Source: Nocardia sp. NBC_01730
GTDB lineage: Bacteria; Actinomycetota; Actinomycetes; Mycobacteriales; Mycobacteriaceae
Reading direction: 5' to 3'
Assembly: GCF_035920445.1 (NCBI RefSeq)
Contig: NZ_CP109162.1
Coordinates: forward strand, 2,976,001-3,040,000
DNA length: 64,000 nucleotides
Notes under the pieces: generated by a model
Told to the model about the DNA's origin: nothing
Seen by the model: only the letters and a program-made list of their open reading frames with translations
Database searches by the model: none
Part shown: positions 8,644-21,050 of the stretch, in pieces
Position numbering within the stretch: the stretch's first letter is position 1
Layout of the letters: each line of letters begins with the position of its first letter
Program-made: the position numbers and the translations under genes

Positions 8644-8907
8644 TCAGTTCGGAGTGGTGATCTCCCACTCGTAGACCGTAAGTTCCGAGGAGCCGGTCGT
8701 GTGCACGGGATCAGCGAACGCGATCTCCCGTGCGATGTCGAGGTTCTCGGCGAAGATGACGTACGCGCCGCCGGTGTCGTCGGTGAAACGGCCACTCTCC
8801 TGCAGCCGCCCCCGCTCGACGAGCTGTTTCAGGAACTGCTTGTGCGGCTCGATCACAGCGGTATCGAACCGCGGCGTCCGCATCACCAGCACGAGGTACT
8901 TGTTCAC
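8644..8907 (-). CDS. YciI-family protein
   Basis: An 87-residue ferredoxin-like-fold protein of the YciI/YCII group. It begins [15 protein letters not shown], has the [20 protein letters not shown] core and the conserved [18 protein letters not shown]. The GTG at 8907 overlaps the nusB TGA (GTGA), with GGAG eight bases upstream, so it is translationally coupled to nusB. Function of the family is poorly defined (dehydrochlorinase-like or stress roles have been proposed). Confidence 0.85.
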   Translation of the reverse strand: MNKYLVLVMRTPRFDTAVIEPHKQFLKQLVERGRLQESGRFTDDTGGAYVIFAENLDIAREIAFADPVHTTGSSELTVYEWEITTPN

Positions 8908-9419
8908 GACTCGGGCTCCTGGCACGGAGCGCGGGTCGCGGCAGCCGCGGCGCGCACCTGCGGCGCCACCAGAACGACCTGGCCGAGCACACCGTTGACG
9001 AAGGACGGGGAGTCATCGGTGGACAGCTCCTTGGCCAGCTCCACGGCCTCGTCCACGGCCACCACGGGGGGGACGTCGCCCGCGTGGAACAACTCCCACA
9101 CCGCGATGCGCAGAATGGCGCGGTCCACGGCCGGAAGCCGCGACAACGTCCAGTCCTGCAGATAGGACTCGATGGTGCCGTCGACCCGGTCCAGGTCATC
9201 GGCGACGCCCTCGACCAAAGTGCGCGTGTAGGCGTGCACCGGCGCGACCGCCTGGTCTCGGGTGGCCAGCTCGGCCCGCTCGTCGAGCAGATCGGCGGCA
9301 TCGATGTCCCTGGCCTCTGCCTCGAACAGCAGGTCGACCGCCCGGCGGCGGGCCTTGTGCCGCGCGCCGAGTTTTTTGAACGAGGACTTCTTGTCCACGG
9401 GCTGTTCCGCCACGGTCAC
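8904..9419 (-). CDS. nusB: transcription antitermination factor NusB
   Basis: NusB binds boxA RNA with S10 (NusE) in ribosomal RNA antitermination. The 171-residue protein has the all-helical core: [18 protein letters not shown], then [20 protein letters not shown] and [20 protein letters not shown], ending FVNGVLGQV, all typical of the family. The N-terminus carries a short basic lead and the C-terminus an Ala-rich tail. GTG at 9419 is preferred; a GTG two codons later is possible. It follows efp by 25 bases in the conserved pepQ-efp-nusB order. Confidence 0.95.
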   Translation of the reverse strand: MTVAEQPVDKKSSFKKLGARHKARRRAVDLLFEAEARDIDAADLLDERAELATRDQAVAPVHAYTRTLVEGVADDLDRVDGTIESYLQDWTLSRLPAVDRAILRIAVWELFHAGDVPPVVAVDEAVELAKELSTDDSPSFVNGVLGQVVLVAPQVRAAAAATRAPCQEPES

Positions 9420-9444
9420 AAATCCCGGTCGCCGCGTCGGGCGA

Positions 9445-10008
9445 TCAGGCGTTGACCCGGCCGAGATAGCTGCCGTCGCGCGAGTCGATGCGCAGCTTGT
9501 CGCCGGTGTTGATGAACAGTGGAACCTGCACCTCGGCGCCGGTTTCCAGGGTGGCGGGCTTGGTGCCACCGGTGGAGCGGTCACCCTGCAGGCCGATGTC
9601 GGTGTGCTGCACCACGAGCTCGATCGACACCGGGAGCTCGACGTACAGCGGCGCACCCTCGTGCGTGGCCACCTGCGCGGTCATGTTCTCGAGCAGGAAC
9701 CGGGCACCGTCGCCGATGGTCTCCTCCGAGATGGAGATCTGGTCGAAGGTCTCGCCGTCCATGAAGACGTAGTCCGAGCCGTCGTGGTAGAGGTACGTCA
9801 TGTCGCGGCGGTCGACGTTGGCGGTCTCCACCTTCACACCGGCGTTGAAGGTCTTGTCGACCACCTTGCCGGACACGACATTCTTCAGCTTGGTCCGCAC
9901 GAACGCGGGGCCCTTGCCTGGCTTGACGTGCTGGAACTCGACGATCTGCTGGAGCTGACCGTCGATCTTCAGCACAAGGCCGTTCTTGAAGTCGCTGGTG
10001 TCCGCCAC
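9445..10008 (-). CDS. efp: elongation factor P
   Basis: EF-P relieves ribosome stalling at polyproline. The 187-residue protein has the KOW-like N-domain with the modification loop reading [17 protein letters not shown] (lysine at the loop tip, as in most bacteria), and the C-terminal signature [20 protein letters not shown] followed by [20 protein letters not shown]. The GTG at 10008 ([11 protein letters not shown]) matches the expected start. It lies 48 bases downstream of pepQ on the same strand. No modification enzymes (EpmA/B/C) are nearby. Confidence 0.97.
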   Translation of the reverse strand: MADTSDFKNGLVLKIDGQLQQIVEFQHVKPGKGPAFVRTKLKNVVSGKVVDKTFNAGVKVETANVDRRDMTYLYHDGSDYVFMDGETFDQISISEETIGDGARFLLENMTAQVATHEGAPLYVELPVSIELVVQHTDIGLQGDRSTGGTKPATLETGAEVQVPLFINTGDKLRIDSRDGSYLGRVNA

Positions 10009-10056
10009 TGTCCTCGGATCTCCTCGTTCTACCACTCGGTCTAGGGCCGACCGGCG

Positions 10057-11187
10057 TCAGTCGACGACGGTCAGGTCTTTGCTGGTGTGGGTGAGCAGCT
10101 CCGGGCCCCCTTCACGCACCACGAGCGTGTCCTCGATCCGGACCCCGCCGCGGCCGGGAAAGTACACACCTGGTTCGACGGTCACCGCCACGCCAGACAA
10201 AAGTGTACCGGTTCCCGTTTTCGCGATTCCCGGCGCTTCGTGGACCCGAAGCCCGACCCCGTGCCCGAGACTGTGCACGAACAGCTTGCCGTGCCCAGCT
10301 GCCTCGATCACCGACCGCGACGCCGCGTCCACGTCGGCGACCTGCACCCCTGGTCGCAGCGCCTCGCGACCCGCGCGCTGCGACTCCTCGACCAGCGCGT
10401 ACACCTCGCGCTGCCAATCGGTCGGCGCGCCGAGCACGAAGGTGCGGGTCATGTCGGAGTGGTAGCCGCCGACCACCGCGCCGAAGTCCAGCTTGACGAA
10501 ATCGCCGACGCCGAGCACGGCTTCGGTCGGGCGGTGATGCGGGACTGCCGAATTCGCTCCGGTCGCCACGATCGTCTCGAACGCGACCGCTTCGGCGCCG
10601 TGCTCGAACATGGCCCACTCCAGGTCCCTGGCCACCTGACGTTCGGTGCGGCCGGGGCGCAGCGCGCCGCGCTCCAGCAGCGTGGCGAGACCCGCGTCGC
10701 CCGCCGCGCAGGCCGCCCGCAGCTGGTCGACCTCGTAGGCGTCCTTCACCATGCGCAATTGCTCCACCAGGCCGGGCGTGGCGACGAACTCCAGGCCGGT
10801 GCACTGTTCGAGGTAGCCGCGGTGCTGGTCGACCGTGACGACGTGGCTCTCGAAACCGACCCGGCCGAGTTGCCATTCCCCCGCCAGTTCCACGATCCGG
10901 CGGGCAGTGGCCCGTGCGATCTCCGCGCGGAGGTCCGGCACCTGCTCCGTGACCTGCGTCCGGTAACGCCCGTCGGTGCCGATCACCGTGCGCTCCTCGG
11001 CATTGCGTGTATCCCAGGAGCACACGAGCAGCGCCGCGTTGGACCCGGTGAATCCGGTCAGGTACCGGATATTCACCAGGTCGGTGACGAGCAGCGCATC
11101 GACCCCGTTCTCGACGAGCAGACTCCGCAGCGCACCGCGGCGCGCGGCGAAATCTGGGCGGAGCGGCGGGGCGTGGTCAGCACACAT
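10057..11187 (-). CDS. pepQ: M24-family Xaa-Pro dipeptidase/aminopeptidase
   Basis: A pita-bread-fold metallopeptidase that removes the residue before proline. The 376-residue protein has an N-terminal creatinase-like domain (LVTDLVNIRYLTGFTGSNAA) and a C-terminal catalytic domain with the metal ligands in KLDFGAVVGGYHSDMTRTF, SLGHGVGLRVHEAPGI, TVEPGVYFPG and GVRIEDTLVV. It heads the pepQ-efp-nusB group, whose order matches that in mycobacteria. It is divergent from the prepilin peptidase. Confidence 0.94.
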   Translation of the reverse strand: MCADHAPPLRPDFAARRGALRSLLVENGVDALLVTDLVNIRYLTGFTGSNAALLVCSWDTRNAEERTVIGTDGRYRTQVTEQVPDLRAEIARATARRIVELAGEWQLGRVGFESHVVTVDQHRGYLEQCTGLEFVATPGLVEQLRMVKDAYEVDQLRAACAAGDAGLATLLERGALRPGRTERQVARDLEWAMFEHGAEAVAFETIVATGANSAVPHHRPTEAVLGVGDFVKLDFGAVVGGYHSDMTRTFVLGAPTDWQREVYALVEESQRAGREALRPGVQVADVDAASRSVIEAAGHGKLFVHSLGHGVGLRVHEAPGIAKTGTGTLLSGVAVTVEPGVYFPGRGGVRIEDTLVVREGGPELLTHTSKDLTVVD

Positions 11188-11394
11188 GGAACCAAGCTAC
11201 CGCCGGAATGTCGCGATATGGCCACTCAACACGTACGGCCGGGCCCTGGTACTTCCACGACGGATGCCTGGTCACTGCTCTGGGTCGCGCCCGCTGCCTT
11301 CGGTTCGAATCGTCCGCTGTTCACAAATCGAGGGGTTGTCCACATTTGGGCGTGGGCGGTTGATCGGGGTGGGCGGGCGGCGGAGGTTGGAGAT

Positions 11395-11850
11395 ATGTCC
11401 CCCATCGTGTTCGCGCTACTGACCGGGTGGTGTTCGGCGTTGAGTGTCATCGACCTCAGACATCGGCGTCTGCCCGATGTGCTCACCGGCTGGGGCGCGG
11501 CGGGCATTTTCGGATACGCGCTGTGCACAGCGCGATTCACATCCGCGCTGCTCGGCGCGGTGCTACTGGCCGTGCCCTATCTGGTGATTCATCTGGTCGC
11601 CTCCGCCGCATTCGGTGCGGGTGATGTGAAGCTCGCGGTCGGGCTCGGCGCGGTGGCGGCCTGCGGCGGAGCGCAGGCCTGGGTGTGGGCGGCTATCGCG
11701 GCTCCGGTCCTCACCGCCTGCGCCGGTCTGGTCCTGCTGGCCGTCCGCCGGATGCGGGCGCGCGACACCGGTCGATGTCTCGTTCCGCACGGCCCGGCCA
11801 TGTGCCTGGCAACCCTGGTCGCGGTCCTCCTCACCAACTGGCCGGCATGA
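11395..11850 (+). CDS. prepilin peptidase, A24 type, lacking the methylase domain
   Basis: A small membrane aspartic peptidase (151 residues, about five hydrophobic segments) with the catalytic aspartates in SVIDLRHRRLPD and FGAGDVKLAVGLG. It would cleave type IV/Tad-type prepilin leaders, as in the TadV/CpaA class. The N-terminal cytoplasmic methylase domain of PilD is absent, normal for actinobacterial versions. The ATG at 11395 has GGAGG eight bases upstream. No pilin or tad gene is adjacent. Confidence 0.85.
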   Translation: MSPIVFALLTGWCSALSVIDLRHRRLPDVLTGWGAAGIFGYALCTARFTSALLGAVLLAVPYLVIHLVASAAFGAGDVKLAVGLGAVAACGGAQAWVWAAIAAPVLTACAGLVLLAVRRMRARDTGRCLVPHGPAMCLATLVAVLLTNWPA

Positions 11851-11948
11851 TGACTACAGGCCCACGCCCGCCTCCAGAGCTCACCCGCCGCGTGAGATCT
11901 CCGGGCCGCCCACATGGACGAGAATCTATGCCCGTAAATCGAGAGCCA

Positions 11949-14900
11949 CTACCGCGCTGGTTCGGCACTCGGCCCCTCCATGGCTTGCAGCCAGCGATCT
12001 ATGCAGTCCAGGAGTTCGTCGGGGTCGACGGGTTTGGTGATGTAGTCGGTGGCACCGGATGCCAAGCTTTTCTCCCGATCGCCTGCCATCGCCTTAGCGG
12101 TGACCATGATGATGGGGAGCCTGTCGAAGCGCGGCATCTTCCGTATCGCCGCGGTGGTGGCGTAGCCGTCCATCTCCGGCATCATCGCGTCCATCACGAT
12201 CACGTCGACGTCCTGGTGGGCCCGCAGCATCTCGATGCCCTCCCGCCCATTGGGCGCCTGCTCGACGGACATCCCGTTCAGTTCCAGTATTTCCGTGATC
12301 GCCAGGACATTGCGCGAATCGTCGTCGATGAGCAGGACCTTGCGCCCCTCCAGCCCGGGCTGCCCTATCCGCTTGGGTGGTGTTCCGAGCTTCGTATGGT
12401 GGGGATTGGTCAGCAGCAGGATGAACCGTTCGCGAAACTCATCCGGCGAAGCCAGCAGTTCGACCCGATGGTCTCGGGCATCCGCCTCGGTAAGCCGTTC
12501 CCGGTCAGGACCTAGCTCACGGACCGGATGCGCAAGCAGCGGAATGCTTCTCGCGTCCGTGCCCTCGGCAAGCCCGCGCAGGAACTCCGGCGCGGACAGG
12601 CCCGGCAGGCTCGCGTCCAACAAGACGCACCGATATGGACAGGCAGGCAACACCTTCAGTGCCTCGTCGAGGGTACCGACGGATTCGATGCGGACCGGCC
12701 CTGTGGGGTCCGCCAGTGCCGCGCCGACCCCGCGGACAAGCCGGCTCAGCGGCCTGTCATCCTGGTCTTCGACGACCAGCACCGAACGATCCATAAGCTT
12801 CGATCGCGCCCTCGAGTGGGTGGTGATCTCCGGATGTGGCGTCACCGGCAGGTAGAGCGTGAATGTGCTGCCGACGCCGAGCTGGCTTTCGGCCCGAATC
12901 TCGCCACCGAGCAAGTTCGCCACCTGCCTGCTGATCGACAGGCCGAGGCCGGTGCCGCCGTATCGACGACTGGTGGTGCCGTCGGCTTGCTGAAACGCGG
13001 CGAATATTGTCTCCAGGTTCTGCTCGGCAATACCGATTCCGGTGTCGCTCACGGAGAACGCAATGTGGTTGTCCAGCCGCCGCACTCTGAGCCGGATCAT
13101 CCCTTTATCGGTGAACTTGACCGCGTTGGACAGCAAGTTGCGCAGCACCTGACGCAGCCGCTGCTCATCGGTGTTGAGGCGGGCGGGAACGGCCGGCTCG
13201 ACATCGACGTCGAACTCGAGGCCCTTCTGGCTGGTGAGTGGCTGGAACGTGGTCTGCACGTACTCCAGCAATTGCCGCAGCGGAACGGGCTCCTTTTGAA
13301 GGTCCATCTTCCCCGCCTCGACCTTGGACAGGTCGAGAATGTCGTCGATCAACTGCTGCAGTTCCTTGCCGGCGGACTGGATCACGTTGGCGAACTCGAC
13401 TTGCTTCGGGGTCAGATTCCGGGTCGAATTCTGTGTCAATATGCCCGCCAGGATGAGCAGGCTGGTCAACGGTGTGCGTAGCTCATGCGACATGTTCGCG
13501 AGGAATTCAGACTTGTATTTCGACGCCAACGCAACCTGTTGGGCTCGTTCTTCGATTTCCTGCCGATTCTGTTCGATTTCGAAGTTCTTCATTTCGATAT
13601 CGCGGTTCTGGCGGACGAGCAACTCTGCCTTTTCTTCGAGTGCCGCATTGGAGTGTTGCAGTTCTCCCGCGAGTCGCTGCGATTCCTCAAGCAGGGAGTC
13701 GGTGCGCGCATTGGCCATGATCGTGTTGACATTCACGCCGATGCTTTCCATCAGCTGTTCGAGAAAATCTTGCTGTACGACCGTGAACCGGCTGAAGGAG
13801 GCAAGTTCGATCACGCCGAGCACCTGGTCCTCGAACACTATCGGCAGCACGATCAGGTTGACGGGCTCTGCGCCACCGAGACCGGAGGAGATCCGGACGT
13901 ATTCCGGCGGTGTCCGGTCGACCACGATCGCCGTTTTGGTCAGCGCCACCTGGCCGACCAGCGACTGGCCGAGCTCGAATACGGTACCGTCTTCCTTGCG
14001 CCCGTAGCCCGCGATCAGCCGCAGCTGGACGCGTTTGCCTTCTGACTCCATGAAGAAGAATGCGCCGTATTGGGCGCCGACAAGCGGAGTGACCTGGTTC
14101 ATGATCAGCTGGGCGACGGCGCTGAGATCCCGGTGTCCCTGCAAACGTCCGGATATCCGAGCCAGGTTGGTATTGAGCCACGCCTGCTCTTCATTGGTGC
14201 GGGTGGTTTCGCGTAGGGAGTGAACCATCGCGTTGATATTGTTCTTGAGCTCGGCGACCTCACCTTTCGCCTCGACGGCGATCGACCGGGTGAGGTCTCC
14301 GGTCGCCACCGCGCTCGTGACCTCGGCGATGGCACGCACCTGACGGGTCAGGTTGCCTGCCAGTTCGTTGACGTTCTCTGTCAGACGCTTCCACGTTCCG
14401 GACACGCCCTCGACCTCGGCCTGTCCGCCGAGCCGGCCGTCCTTGCCCACCTCGCGTGCCACCCTGGTCACCTCGGCCGCGAACGAGGACAGCGTGTCGA
14501 CCATCGTGTTGATGGTGGTCTTGAGCTCCAGGATCTCGCCGCGCGCATCGACGTCGATCTTCTGCGACAGGTCGCCGCGCGCGACCGCCGTGGTGACCTG
14601 GGCGATGGAACGAACCTGGCTGGTCAGGTTGCCCGCCATCGAGTTCACATTGTCGGTGAGATTCTTCCAGGTGCCTGCGACATTGGGCACCCGCGCTTGC
14701 CCGCCGAGTATGCCTTCGGTGCCCACCTCTCGCCCGACGCGGGTGACCTCGTCGGCGAAGGAGGACAGGGTATCGACCATCGTGTTGATGGTGTGCGCCA
14801 GCGCGGCGACCTCACCCTTGGCTTCGACGGTAACTTTTTGTGACAGGTCGCCGCGTGCCACCGCGGTGGCGACCTGGGCGATGGAACGAACCTGGTCGGT

Positions 14901-16322
14901 CAGGTTGTCCGCCATGACATTGACCGACTCGGTCAGACCCTTCCAGGTACCGGATACACCCTTCACATCGGCTTGACCGCCGAGCCGTCCCTCCGTACCG
15001 ACCTCGCGGGCGACACGGGTGACCTCGTCGGCGAACGAGGACAGGGTATCGACCATCGTGTTGATGGTGTCTTTCAGTTCGAGGATTTCCCCTCGGGCGT
15101 CCACCCGGATCTTCTGCGACAGGTCGCCGCGTGCCACTGCAGTGGTGACCTGGGCGATGGAACGAACCTGGTCGGTCAGGTTGTCCGCCATGACATTGAC
15201 CGACTCGGTCAGACCCTTCCAGGTACCGGATACACCCTTCACATCGGCTTGACCGCCGAGCCGTCCCTCCGTACCGACCTCGCGGGCGACACGGGTGACC
15301 TCGTCGGCGAACGAGGACAGGGTATCGACCATCGTGTTGATGGTGTCTTTCAGTTCGAGGATTTCCCCTCGGGCGTCCACCCGGATCTTCTGCGACAGGT
15401 CGCCGCGTGCCACCGCAGTGGCGACCTGGGCGATCGAACGAACCTGGTCGGTCAGGTTGTCACCCATGAAGTTCACCGACTCCGTCAGGTCCTTCCAGGT
15501 ACCCGAGACACCCAGCACCTGGGCTTGACCGCCGAGCTGTCCTTCGGTGCCGACCTCGCGGGCGACGCGGGTGACCTCGTCGGCAAACGAGGACAAGGTG
15601 TCGACCATGGTGTTGATCGTCGACTTCAGCTCCAGGATCTCGCCGCGGGCGTCCACGGTGATCTTCTGCGACAGGTCGCCCTTCGCCACCGCGGTCGTCA
15701 CCTCCGCGATCGACCGGACCTGTGCCGTGAGGTTGCCCGCCATGACGTTCACCGATTCGGTGAGGTCCCGCCATGTTCCCGACACGCCGGGCACCCTTGC
15801 CTGGCCGCCCAGCCGTCCCTCGTTCCCCACTTCCCTGGCGACACGCGTCACCTCGTCGGCAAACGCCGAGAGCTGGTCCACCATCGTGTTGATGGTGATC
15901 TTCAGCTCCAGCAACTCTCCTTTGACATCCACAGCGATCTTCTGCGACAGGTCGCCCTTCGCCACCGCGGTGGCCACACCGGCGATGTCGCGGACCTGAG
16001 CGGTGAGGTTGTCCGCCATCGCGTTCACCGACTCGGTCAAATCCTTCCAGGTGCCCGACACCCCTGGCACCGAAGCCTGGCCGCCGAGCTTGCCCTCGGT
16101 GCCCACCTCCCTGGCGACGCGGGTGACTTCGGTGGTGAAGAGCGAGAGCTGGTCCACCATGCCGTTGAAGACGGTGGCGATCTCGTCCAGCAGCGGGTCG
16201 CCGACCTCGGGCAGGGACCGCCGGAAGTCACCGTCGCGCACCGCCTTGAGGCCGTCCAACAAGGGCTGTAGACGTTCGTCATTGCTGCTTACCAATTCCG
16301 TGGTCGCGGTGTCCTGGACCAT
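11949..16322 (-). CDS. soluble hybrid histidine kinase with seven tandem HAMP modules, GAF and two receivers
   Basis: A 1,457-residue signalling protein without transmembrane segments. Order: seven 92-residue HAMP-type modules (about 50-705, each with a [10 protein letters not shown] core and a GDLSQKI turn), GAF domain (about 725-870), coiled coil, HisKA with H946 in NMSHELRTP, ATPase with [18 protein letters not shown] and [10 protein letters not shown], a weak receiver (about 1180-1290, [10 protein letters not shown]) and a complete receiver (about 1328-1445, [14 protein letters not shown] and TKPVDPDEL). The HAMP ladder resembles fungal group III kinases (Nik1/Os-1). It lies 34 bases downstream of a stand-alone receiver gene, probably its partner. 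Signal unknown; osmotic sensing is only an analogy. Confidence 0.93.
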   Translation of the reverse strand: MVQDTATTELVSSNDERLQPLLDGLKAVRDGDFRRSLPEVGDPLLDEIATVFNGMVDQLSLFTTEVTRVAREVGTEGKLGGQASVPGVSGTWKDLTESVNAMADNLTAQVRDIAGVATAVAKGDLSQKIAVDVKGELLELKITINTMVDQLSAFADEVTRVAREVGNEGRLGGQARVPGVSGTWRDLTESVNVMAGNLTAQVRSIAEVTTAVAKGDLSQKITVDARGEILELKSTINTMVDTLSSFADEVTRVAREVGTEGQLGGQAQVLGVSGTWKDLTESVNFMGDNLTDQVRSIAQVATAVARGDLSQKIRVDARGEILELKDTINTMVDTLSSFADEVTRVAREVGTEGRLGGQADVKGVSGTWKGLTESVNVMADNLTDQVRSIAQVTTAVARGDLSQKIRVDARGEILELKDTINTMVDTLSSFADEVTRVAREVGTEGRLGGQADVKGVSGTWKGLTESVNVMADNLTDQVRSIAQVATAVARGDLSQKVTVEAKGEVAALAHTINTMVDTLSSFADEVTRVGREVGTEGILGGQARVPNVAGTWKNLTDNVNSMAGNLTSQVRSIAQVTTAVARGDLSQKIDVDARGEILELKTTINTMVDTLSSFAAEVTRVAREVGKDGRLGGQAEVEGVSGTWKRLTENVNELAGNLTRQVRAIAEVTSAVATGDLTRSIAVEAKGEVAELKNNINAMVHSLRETTRTNEEQAWLNTNLARISGRLQGHRDLSAVAQLIMNQVTPLVGAQYGAFFFMESEGKRVQLRLIAGYGRKEDGTVFELGQSLVGQVALTKTAIVVDRTPPEYVRISSGLGGAEPVNLIVLPIVFEDQVLGVIELASFSRFTVVQQDFLEQLMESIGVNVNTIMANARTDSLLEESQRLAGELQHSNAALEEKAELLVRQNRDIEMKNFEIEQNRQEIEERAQQVALASKYKSEFLANMSHELRTPLTSLLILAGILTQNSTRNLTPKQVEFANVIQSAGKELQQLIDDILDLSKVEAGKMDLQKEPVPLRQLLEYVQTTFQPLTSQKGLEFDVDVEPAVPARLNTDEQRLRQVLRNLLSNAVKFTDKGMIRLRVRRLDNHIAFSVSDTGIGIAEQNLETIFAAFQQADGTTSRRYGGTGLGLSISRQVANLLGGEIRAESQLGVGSTFTLYLPVTPHPEITTHSRARSKLMDRSVLVVEDQDDRPLSRLVRGVGAALADPTGPVRIESVGTLDEALKVLPACPYRCVLLDASLPGLSAPEFLRGLAEGTDARSIPLLAHPVRELGPDRERLTEADARDHRVELLASPDEFRERFILLLTNPHHTKLGTPPKRIGQPGLEGRKVLLIDDDSRNVLAITEILELNGMSVEQAPNGREGIEMLRAHQDVDVIVMDAMMPEMDGYATTAAIRKMPRFDRLPIIMVTAKAMAGDREKSLASGATDYITKPVDPDELLDCIDRWLQAMEGPSAEPAR
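14871..15422. repeat. near-identical 276-bp tandem duplication inside the kinase gene
   Basis: Two copies, 14871-15146 and 15147-15422, match base for base over roughly the first 266 positions and differ only near the ends. Each encodes one 92-residue HAMP module. The other modules in the gene have diverged at DNA level while keeping protein similarity. This indicates a recent unequal duplication or gene conversion of one module. Confidence 0.85.
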
Positions 16323-16356
16323 CGGTATACCTGCCTAACTTCGCCTGTCCAGCCGG

Positions 16357-16776
16357 TCAATGTCCGAGGTCGACCTCGAAACAATCCTGGCCGGCGGCGA
16401 CCCGCCGGATGGCATCCAGTAGGTCGTCGAACATTCCGGTCTTGAGCACCAAGCCGGCACCGCCCGCCGCGATCACCCGGTCGACCATGGCCCGGTTCGC
16501 ATCCCCGGTGAAGATCAGCACCCTGGTCTCCGGGGACACCGTGTGTAGCCGCCTGATCGCATCGATCCCGTCTCCATCGGGCAGCCGGCGGTCGAGCAGA
16601 ATGACGTGCGGGTGGTATCGGCTCGCAGCACTGATCGCGTCCTCTACCGACCTCGCTATTTCGATGACCTCGATGTCGTCGACGAGTTCGAAGGCGGAGT
16701 CCAACGCCATCACCACCATGGGGTGATCTTCCGCCACCAGCAGCCGTGTACGGCCAGGGTCGACACCAGCCGACAT
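16357..16776 (-). CDS. stand-alone response regulator receiver
   Basis: A single REC domain of 139 residues with no output domain. It has the acidic pair in [11 protein letters not shown], the phosphoacceptor in [17 protein letters not shown], a switch threonine in [10 protein letters not shown] and the conserved lysine in LVLKTGMFD. Sequence is closest to NarL-type receivers, but the HTH is missing. It precedes the hybrid kinase on the same strand by 34 bases. A phosphorelay or competitive sink role with that kinase is inferred. Confidence 0.9.
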   Translation of the reverse strand: MSAGVDPGRTRLLVAEDHPMVVMALDSAFELVDDIEVIEIARSVEDAISAASRYHPHVILLDRRLPDGDGIDAIRRLHTVSPETRVLIFTGDANRAMVDRVIAAGGAGLVLKTGMFDDLLDAIRRVAAGQDCFEVDLGH

Positions 16777-17073
16777 AGACGCAAGCTTACGTCGATGCTG
16801 GTTCGTTGCTGCCGGATTTTTACGAGTTGTACTTCTGATCGCGATTTCGTGATCGTAATTTCATCGTCGCAAGATCCAGATCGCTCTGCGACCCAGATGT
16901 CGAGTTTTCGATCTCGCATCGACGATTTCGAGCGCGGTGGACACCATGCGCGGCCGCACGCTCGTGATCTCTTGTGGGCCGGCGTGGCCGATGCCGCAGG
17001 TATGGCGGCAGTACCCGCCGTCTCGGCGGGCCACGTTCCTGAGCACCCGCGTCGACATGGGAAGATGAATAGC

Positions 17074-18278
17074 GTGCTGCGCTGGATAACTGCCGGAGAA
17101 TCCCATGGTCCCGCTCTCGTCACGATCCTCGACGGGATGGTGGCCGGCGTCGAGGTGACGTCCGACGAGATCTCCGCGCAGCTGGCACGCCGCAGGCTCG
17201 GGTACGGGCGCGGCGCACGGATGAAGTTCGAGGCCGACAAGGTCACCGTCGTCGGTGGCGTGCGGCACGGGCGCACCATGGGCGGCCCAGTGGCCATCGA
17301 GATCGCCAACTCCGAATGGCCGAAGTGGACCACGGTGATGTCCGCCGACCCCGTCGATCCGGCCGAACTCGCCGACTTGGCCCGCAATGCCCCGCTGACC
17401 CGACCGCGTCCCGGGCATGCCGACTACTCCGGCATGCTCAAGTACAACTTCGACGACGCCCGCAATGTCCTGGAGCGCGCCAGCGCACGGGAGACCGCCG
17501 CCCGCGTCGCGGCGGGCACCGTCGCGCGCAACTTCTTGCGCCAGGCGTTCGGCGTGGAGGTCGTCTCGCACGTGGTCTCCATCGGCGCGGCGCAGAACAC
17601 CACCGGCATCGTGCCGACTGCCGCCGACCTCGCCGCAGTCGACGAGAGCCCGGTGCGCGCGTTCGACAGGGACGCCGAGGCGGCGATGATCGCCGAGATC
17701 GACGCGGCCAAGAAGGATGGCGACACCCTCGGCGGCGTGGTCGAGGTGGTCATCGAGGGCCTCCCGGTCGGCCTCGGGTCGTTCACCAGCGGCGAGAACC
17801 GTCTGGACTCGCGGCTCGCCGCCGCGCTCATGGGCATCCAGGCCATCAAGGGGGTCGAGGTCGGCGACGGCTTCGAGACCGCGCGCCGCCGCGGCAGCCA
17901 GGCGCACGACGAGATGCGGCCCGGCCCCGACGGCGTGCTGCGCTCCACCAACCGCGCTGGCGGGCTCGAGGGCGGCATGACCAACGGCGAGGCGTTGCGC
18001 GTGCGCGCCGCGATGAAGCCGATCTCCACCGTGCCGCGCGCGTTGTCCACCGTCGACATGACCACGGGCGAGGAAGCCGTCGCCATACACCAGCGCTCCG
18101 ATGTGTGCGCCGTACCCGCAGCGGGCGTGGTCGCCGAATCGATGGTGGCGCTGGTCGTTGCGCAGGCCGCGCTGGAGAAGTTCGGCGGCGACTCGCTCAC
18201 CGAGACCCTCGAGAACATCACCGGCTACGTCCAGCGCATCAGCACTCGCCCCCACATGTCGGCGGACAGTCGGCCACA

Positions 18279-18282
<4 letters not shown>
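17074..18282 (+). CDS. aroC: chorismate synthase
   Basis: Catalyses the last shikimate-pathway step, EPSP to chorismate, using reduced FMN. The 402-residue protein has the signatures [20 protein letters not shown] near the N-terminus, [14 protein letters not shown], and [10 protein letters not shown] further on, all family-diagnostic. I prefer the GTG at 17074 ([12 protein letters not shown]), which matches mycobacterial starts; an ATG at 17065 adds three residues. It begins the aroC-aroK-aroB operon, overlapping aroK by ATGA. A 288-base gap upstream, divergent from the receiver gene, must hold the promoter. Confidence 0.97.
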
Positions 18283-20287
<2,005 letters not shown>

Positions 20288-20433
20288 AGCGCGGCCGTGC
20301 CACCGCGACCGGCGCACGGCGCTCGACCCAGGTGATCCCACCCGCCGTGCCGACAGCTGCACGCATGGGCCGCAGGCCCGCGCGGGTGGCGCGGCCGACC
20401 GGTGCACTGGGCTGCTTCCGCCCCCGGATACGA

Positions 20434-20468
20434 GAACGGCGCGGCCCTGAACCTGGGCCGCGCCGTTC
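20434..20468. terminator. bidirectional terminator hairpin after aroB
   Basis: Perfect 14-base stem, GAACGGCGCGGCCC at 20434-20447 and its complement at 20455-20468, with a seven-base loop and TTGT after it. It lies between convergent aroB and the membrane protein gene, so it can serve both. Confidence 0.8.
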
Positions 20469-20476
20469 TTGTCGGG

Positions 20477-20944
20477 TCAGAGCGCGATCGCGTGCGCGTG
20501 CGGCGGCGTGGACCGCTTGGCGCCCCGCCGTTCGGCCAGGATCCGGCCGATGCCGACACCGATCAGCGCGGGCACGAAGATCAGCAGGATGATGAAGGAC
20601 GCGCCCGCGGTGAGCTCGAAGAGCAGGCCGTTGTCACCGAGGTCGAACCGCGGCAGCCAATCCAGGATCCAGGCGACCAACCCGCTGCCGACACCACCAG
20701 CGACGGCCGCTTTCAGCCAGCGCAGGGTCAGATCGGAACCGCGATCCGGATCCGATCCGGCGGAACGGTCCGCGCGGCCATCCAGCAGACCCCAGGACAC
20801 GATGGCCCCGACCAGCACGATCAGACACAGGATGCGCATCAACGCGCCATGCGTAGGCCAATTCACCATCCCGAACCCGAGCACGGTACGCAGGACCACC
20901 ACCACCGCGCCGAGTACGGCGGCCCGCAACACCCAAGCATTCAT
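20477..20944 (-). CDS. B-4DMT family small membrane protein
   Basis: A 155-residue protein with four hydrophobic segments (AWVLRAAVLGAVVVVLRTVL, LMRILCLIVLVGAIVSW, KAAVAGGVGSGLVAWIL and ASFIILLIFVPALIGVGIG). It occupies the place next to aroB/pepQ where mycobacteria keep a four-TM gene of the drug/metabolite-transporter-like B-4DMT family. ATG at 20944 chosen. Transport activity is unproven. Confidence 0.75.
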   Translation of the reverse strand: MNAWVLRAAVLGAVVVVLRTVLGFGMVNWPTHGALMRILCLIVLVGAIVSWGLLDGRADRSAGSDPDRGSDLTLRWLKAAVAGGVGSGLVAWILDWLPRFDLGDNGLLFELTAGASFIILLIFVPALIGVGIGRILAERRGAKRSTPPHAHAIAL

Positions 20945-21050
20945 GCCGACCACCATAACCTCGAGCTACCCGGATCGAAACTAGAACTCGTATCAGTATC
21001 TCCGTCGTTCTGCCTAGTCCGCCCGCCGCGCGGGAGCGGCACCCGTGGAC

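Noticed and set aside
11295..11320. GGTTCGAATCG near 11301 as a tRNA T-loop
   Set aside because: Flanking sequence does not fold into a tRNA.
10087..11394. Upstream extension of the prepilin peptidase frame through pepQ
   Set aside because: The ATG at 11395 has a good Shine-Dalgarno and the family's normal start; the extension is antisense to pepQ.
14973..16271. Long + strand open frame opposite the hybrid kinase
   Set aside because: It mirrors the HAMP repeats on the coding strand, has repeated Arg/His/Asp-rich text, and no family. High GC keeps antisense frames open.
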